Assembly (NCBI GenBank): GCA_003952965.2
Contig: CM025850.1
Span: 29,248,839-29,312,838 of the forward strand
Source: Morella rubra
Taxonomy: Eukaryota; Streptophyta; Magnoliopsida; Fagales; Myricaceae
Length of the DNA stretch: 64,000 nucleotides
Direction: 5' to 3'
In this document: piece after piece, positions 59,598-64,000 of the stretch
Layout of the letters: each line of letters opens with the position of its first letter
How positions within the stretch are numbered: the stretch's first letter is position 1
The notes under the pieces: model-generated
Databases searched by the model: none
What the model was told of the DNA's origin: nothing
The model's input: only the letters and a program-made list of their open reading frames with translations
Translations under genes and position numbers: made by a program

Positions 59598-61530
59598 GTT
59601 ATTGATTGGTACTTGGAACAAAACAGAAGTACCAGTGCCGTGTGACACTTGAAAACACTTCCAAGCAACAGAGGCACCTCCAGATGAGTGCAAGGTAACA
59701 AATCACATGGCTGCTAACCTTGTTTTTGCAAGAACGAATATACAACCTTCAACAGTCATTCAGTGAGGCATTGAAACTTCTGTGACTTAACCGCAGTAAA
59801 GCTCAACTCTAATTCAACATCTCTGAAGAAAATGAATGAAAGGAGTACAGCATCCACTAATGACCTAGATTGTACGAGTCTTCCAGGCCATATAACGCAA
59901 CTTGCCTGAATCAGACCAAACAGTTTTGGATTGTTGCTGCTATGATAGTAAACTTCCACTAATAACCACAATCTTTAGGAACCGATATGATGCTTTCAAT
60001 GAAATTTACTTAAATGACACCAAGGTTGATGCTGATACCAATAGATTTTCCTATTCATCACCTGAACATGACTGGAAATTTAATCCAACTCATGCAAAAA
60101 TTCCACAGTTGACTTGGATTATGGATTACATAGAACAGACCCTCAACAGGATTCCACAGGGCAAACTCTGTCAAATGGAATTGCCTTACTTCATGCCCCT
60201 TAATTAAGTATAATCCTGATCCAATAAATCATATCAGTTTGCCACCAAAAATATAGGAAAGAGAAGCACAACTTCAACTGAAATGTAATCACAACTTCAA
60301 GCACAATCCATTCAATCACGCATGTTGATGTGCAAGAACAATGTGCAATTGAATTTATTACCCCATCGAAATTCCAATACTAACAAGAAAACCAAGGCCA
60401 ATCATGTTCTAGGGTGCGTGATTCGAACCAAAATTCAGAAGAGGCCTCAGAAGCAGTCACAGATGAAAACATCATGACGATGACCAATAAAACTTATAGA
60501 GAAATAAAAATGTAGAAATCGCTGCGGAACGCTATTCAACATTATTCAACATTTTATTGCCACTAACTCACTCTATAGAGAGATAACTCTCTCCTTCTCT
60601 AATCTCTCTAATGGAGAAAGCTCAAAGAGCTCCTAAGTGAGCTTTAATTGCACTCTGTGCCTCTTTGATTGGTAGGAGGGGGGGGGTAAGCCCTCTAGTT
60701 ACGATTCCATTCATATGGGTATGCTGACAAAAAGGTCAGACTCAAGTACAGTCCAAAGTCGGAAATTGCAAATCCAAAAGGCCTGCACGATGGTCGTGAG
60801 AATCCTCCCTGTATATTTCCATTGCGCTGGAGTTCCAATTACATTGGACGTTAAATATCATGCTTCATTACATGTGTAAGACAGATGAGATCACCAAAAA
60901 GACAGAGCAAATCCAAGCGTTAGATATACTTACCTTAAAACTACAAAATCTTAAATAAAAACGACAAACAAGCTGAACAATAATTACAGCCACTAGAACA
61001 AGAATATTAAGCAGCACAAATCAGCTTAACAATGGTTACAGCCATTAAACAAGAATATATTAGTAACCAAATCAAAATTCAAAACATACACATCAACAAA
61101 AGGCAAAGACCCAGCTCAAAAACGCATCTCAGATCTTCGCTCAGCAGCACTTAAACAAAAACGACCACCACCCTTAAGCAGAGCAACTTTCCCAAAGCAA
61201 AGAACAAGAAGAAGAAGAAGAAAAATCCGTAGCCCAAAGCGCTACAGTAAAAAAGATCAGAAACGGCCGCCATGGATCTGTGGCAATGAAGAGAACCAAA
61301 AGAACCAGCTTTCCCGAATTCCGAGGATGATGACCATAGGGTAAATAGATAGCTAGACACATAGGGGCTAAATCAAAACCAATCACACGTCCGTACAGTT
61401 AGGGTTTTACCTTCTTTCTCCTCCTGTGCCTGCTCTCACTTTTTTCCTTCCTCTGCCAATCTCTATCCCCAGTCCTACGAGTAGATCTCAGACGCTCTGT
61501 ACGACCCCACAGCTTCAGTTATTTTATTTA
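59598..61530 (-). promoter_or_regulatory. EIN2 leader, probable 5' intron and transcription start region
   Basis: On the minus strand a good donor (aaagaag/GTAAAACCC) lies at 61411/61410 after a purine-rich, leader-like stretch, and candidate acceptors (for example TTAGCAG near 59710) lie just upstream of the start codon. This suggests a non-coding first exon near 61411-61530 and a leader intron of about 1.7 kb. A short upstream ATG near 59693 is in frame with the main start without a stop between, but the conserved start is at 59597. The intron interior shows no gene. Confidence 0.45.
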
Positions 61531-62360
61531 TATACGAGCGTATGCAGAAAAAGAAAGAAAATTTGTTCTGGAAAGAGATTGGAAGAGTGAAAGAGAGAGG
61601 AAAGGAAAAGAAACGAAAAGAAATGGAAAAATTATGGGTGGGCTTTCTAGGCCATCTTGAAGGGAGAGAGAAAGCGGAGAGAGAAAGTGACTGCAGTGGG
61701 CAAAAGTTTCAACCAAACGGGAGTTAAAAAGCTAGAAAGCTCCAAAAGACAGTTAACGTTTCCTCTACTTTACATTTATAGCTCAGAGGAACCTCCCTCA
61801 TCTTCTCACTCCCTTTTAGTTTTACAAATAAATATTAAATGATTCTAATAAAATCTCTCTCTCTTTTTTTCTTAATTTTTAAAAATTAGGTAATAGATCT
61901 TGCTTCTTTCACAACAGATTTTTTCTTTTTTTTTTCTCTTTCGGTTTCTCTTTCCATCAGAGGAACCTTTGGATGGATTCGATGCCAAATTGAACGGTTG
62001 AAAAATCCTTATTGCCAAGTTTTCTGTCGGCCAAAAGGCAAGTAAGAAAGATGATTTACCCCACTTTGAATATCTCGCTTTTTAATGAATGTCAACCAGC
62101 ATAATATCTCAAGTTATTCTCATTCATTTAGGTAACGCAGAGCGAGTAAGTTTGTGTAATCTAAAACAATATTGACACCATAAAATGCAACCTTGTTTTT
62201 AGTCCCATATTATCATGAAAAATTAAGAAAAACATGTTTTTGGGTAAAAGCTAAGGCCTCCTAAAGTACACTACAAAATAGACAAATTTTTTTTTTCAGT
62301 TTTGAGAGAGCTCTAATCATGTACCGTTTCTAAAATTAGGAGGTGGTGATAACTCAACGA
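61531..62360. other. EIN2 upstream region
   Basis: Purine/pyrimidine-rich then AT-rich DNA. No distinct TATA box or known motif is assigned. Confidence 0.4.
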
Positions 62361-62612
62361 TTTTTATAATCAATAAATAAATATCAGCTGGATTTGATGG
62401 TATCTGTAAAGATGGAAAGAATAAATCTTGAGAGTTTATAGAGCCTCTTATGCTTAAGTTAGTAAGAATATGACAGTGAGATTACTTTTGACGATCAATA
62501 AATGAATATCTACAGGAATTCATAGTGTTTACAAAGATAGAAAGAATAAGTTTTCAAGACTTATAAAGCTTCTGATGTTTAAGTTAGTTTGAATATGATA
62601 GTGAGAATACTA
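62361..62612. repeat. Diverged tandem duplication, 125-bp unit
   Basis: Two copies containing (a)tcaataaat(a/g)aatatc, aaagat(g/a)gaaagaataa and taagttagt.(a/t)gaatatga(c/t)agtgag, offset by about 125 bp, roughly 80 per cent alike by eye. Confidence 0.7.
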
Positions 62613-62989
62613 ATTTTCTCTTTTCAAATCTTCAGGACCTGCAGTTTTTTAATTTCTAGTGAGAAATTTTTACTCTCAAAATTTGAAAAATAAAAAATAA
62701 ATAAAACTTCAATCTTGAATGTATTTTTAATATTTTTCATAAAGTGTTTACTTTTTTCACGATTTGGCCTCCAAAATAACATTCGATACGATTTACTCCT
62801 CAAAAACCAATTTTTTAGCTTCGTCACCATCAAATATATGTAAAATGAATTGTTTGCAGAACCAATTACTAACATTTAAAAACATTTAGATCTGTTTGTG
62901 AAAGAAGAATTACCTACCATCATATATTGCGGTAAATAATATATTTTATCTTGGCATATAGTCAAGATCTTTTTTAATTTTTTATTCAA

Positions 62990-63120
62990 ATAATATAATA
63001 TAATTTAAAAAAAAAAGATAAACATAATAAATAGATCTATCTTCAAAAATTTTGCATAAATAATATTAAATTATTTAAATTTTATCTATTATATTTATTT
63101 TTTTTAAATTATACTATGTA
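62990..63120. repeat. AT-rich imperfect palindrome
   Basis: ttaaaaaaaaaagataaac...ataaatagat on the left pairs with atctattatatttattttttttaa on the right. It is MITE-like, with no clear target duplication. Confidence 0.5.
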
Positions 63121-64000
63121 ATTTAAAAAGATAATGGCAGAGAATCAAATTCACGATCTATGCCAAAAGAAAAACATCAAATCATAAACCGGTGAACACA
63201 GTAGAGAAGAATCCGTATATCATCTGTCAAGCAATACTGTATTTATGGTGACATTAATGATGTTCCAATTCGGAAAAAAATCGCACATTAATTTACACCC
63301 ATTTGCTGAGCCAAACCTGCTGCTTGAGTTGTCATCTTGTAGACGACATTTAATAACGTAGCAACAGAAAAGGCGACAAATTGGCTGATTCCTAAAGGGA
63401 TGTTGAGTCGTTACAACAGTAACCCAGTGTTACTCTATTGCAAGTAGGTTACCTTTGACGTTTAAAAGTTAAACGTGCGCACTCGTCTAGTCTTGTATTG
63501 GACAATACCATCAAAATAGGTGAAAAATACAATATTATATATATAATTAACTTATATATCTTCTTGAAGATATAAAATAGAAAACCTGCATATAGAAAAA
63601 TTCTAGGATTTGGTAAATCTTTTACAGTACTGATCATGATATAGGAAAGCAACGAATTAGTGCTAGTGGGTCTTCAAGGGAAAATATGACCAGCTAGCTT
63701 GCTTCATCTAGTACAACAGATTAATGTAAAAGAAATAATGCTAATAAATTGCTTGACATATAAGCCACTATAGAGGTATAAAAAAAAACAATAAATAACA
63801 AATATCCCATACGTGTAATTTTACATACGATGACAAGTAGACAGAGAACCTCTAAATGGGGTCACTTTTTATATGCAAAATGTAGAAGGGACATCTAAAT
63901 GGGGTCTCTTTTAGCAACCTCGGCTGACCTAGAGAGGAAAAGAAGAAGCAAATGGGGAAACTCTGTGCACTGTGGAAATGGGATATGCTTATTCACCAAG
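63121..64000. other. Unassigned AT-rich DNA to the window end
   Basis: No gene recognised. A short direct repeat (ctaaatggggtc) occurs near 63853 and 63896. Confidence 0.4.

Noticed and set aside
59902-60207. 101-codon open frame on + upstream of EIN2
   Set aside because: It lies in the probable EIN2 leader intron on the opposite strand, without homology or splice signals.

Overview
This is nuclear DNA from a flowering plant, most likely a core eudicot: AT-rich non-coding DNA, spliced plant genes, and plant-type Ty3/gypsy, Ty1/copia, CACTA, hAT, Harbinger-like and LINE elements. The genus cannot be fixed from the sequence. Three host genes look intact: a single-exon BAHD acyltransferase (22147-23442, +), a 58-residue single-pass membrane protein (46524-46700, -) and a complete seven-exon EIN2 ethylene-signalling gene (49987-59597, -), whose predicted product of 1307 residues matches the known family along its whole length.

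Layout. 1-2832: the 3' part of an old Ty3/gypsy element with one LTR. 3160-3208: a broken first exon of ribosomal protein S21. 4069-5838: a decayed receptor-like-protein (RLP) copy holding a Harbinger-type MITE. 5841-9115: a CACTA-like element containing a gypsy gag/LTR fossil and an array of more than 20 CGATCGAT-like motifs spaced about 22 bp apart. 9387-18500: a second CACTA element with a clean 3-bp target duplication. It has captured the first exon of a cytosolic glutamyl-tRNA synthetase gene, and a Ty1/copia element with both LTRs sits inside that captured exon. 19.4-47 kb: a segmentally duplicated RLP district. Two large units (about 19.69-29.06 kb and 34.86-46.77 kb) each hold a broken RLP gene on + facing degenerate and better-preserved copies of the small membrane-protein gene on -. 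The second unit is enlarged by at least two hAT elements and about 5 kb of nested repeats, and it lacks the 3.7 kb that carries the BAHD gene. 47.4-48.7 kb: a near-perfect 658-bp tandem duplication upstream of the small membrane-protein gene. 50-61.5 kb: EIN2 and its leader, with an antisense, 5'-inverted LINE in intron 4. 61.5-64 kb: AT-rich DNA upstream of EIN2.

Most of the window is a graveyard of duplicated immune-receptor-type genes and nested transposons beside a conserved hormone-signalling gene. The RLP copies share a stop codon at the same late position, so that lesion probably predates their duplication. No tRNA, rRNA, CRISPR or bacterial-type operon was seen. Breakpoints were read by eye; fragments without target duplications have boundaries good to tens of bases only.
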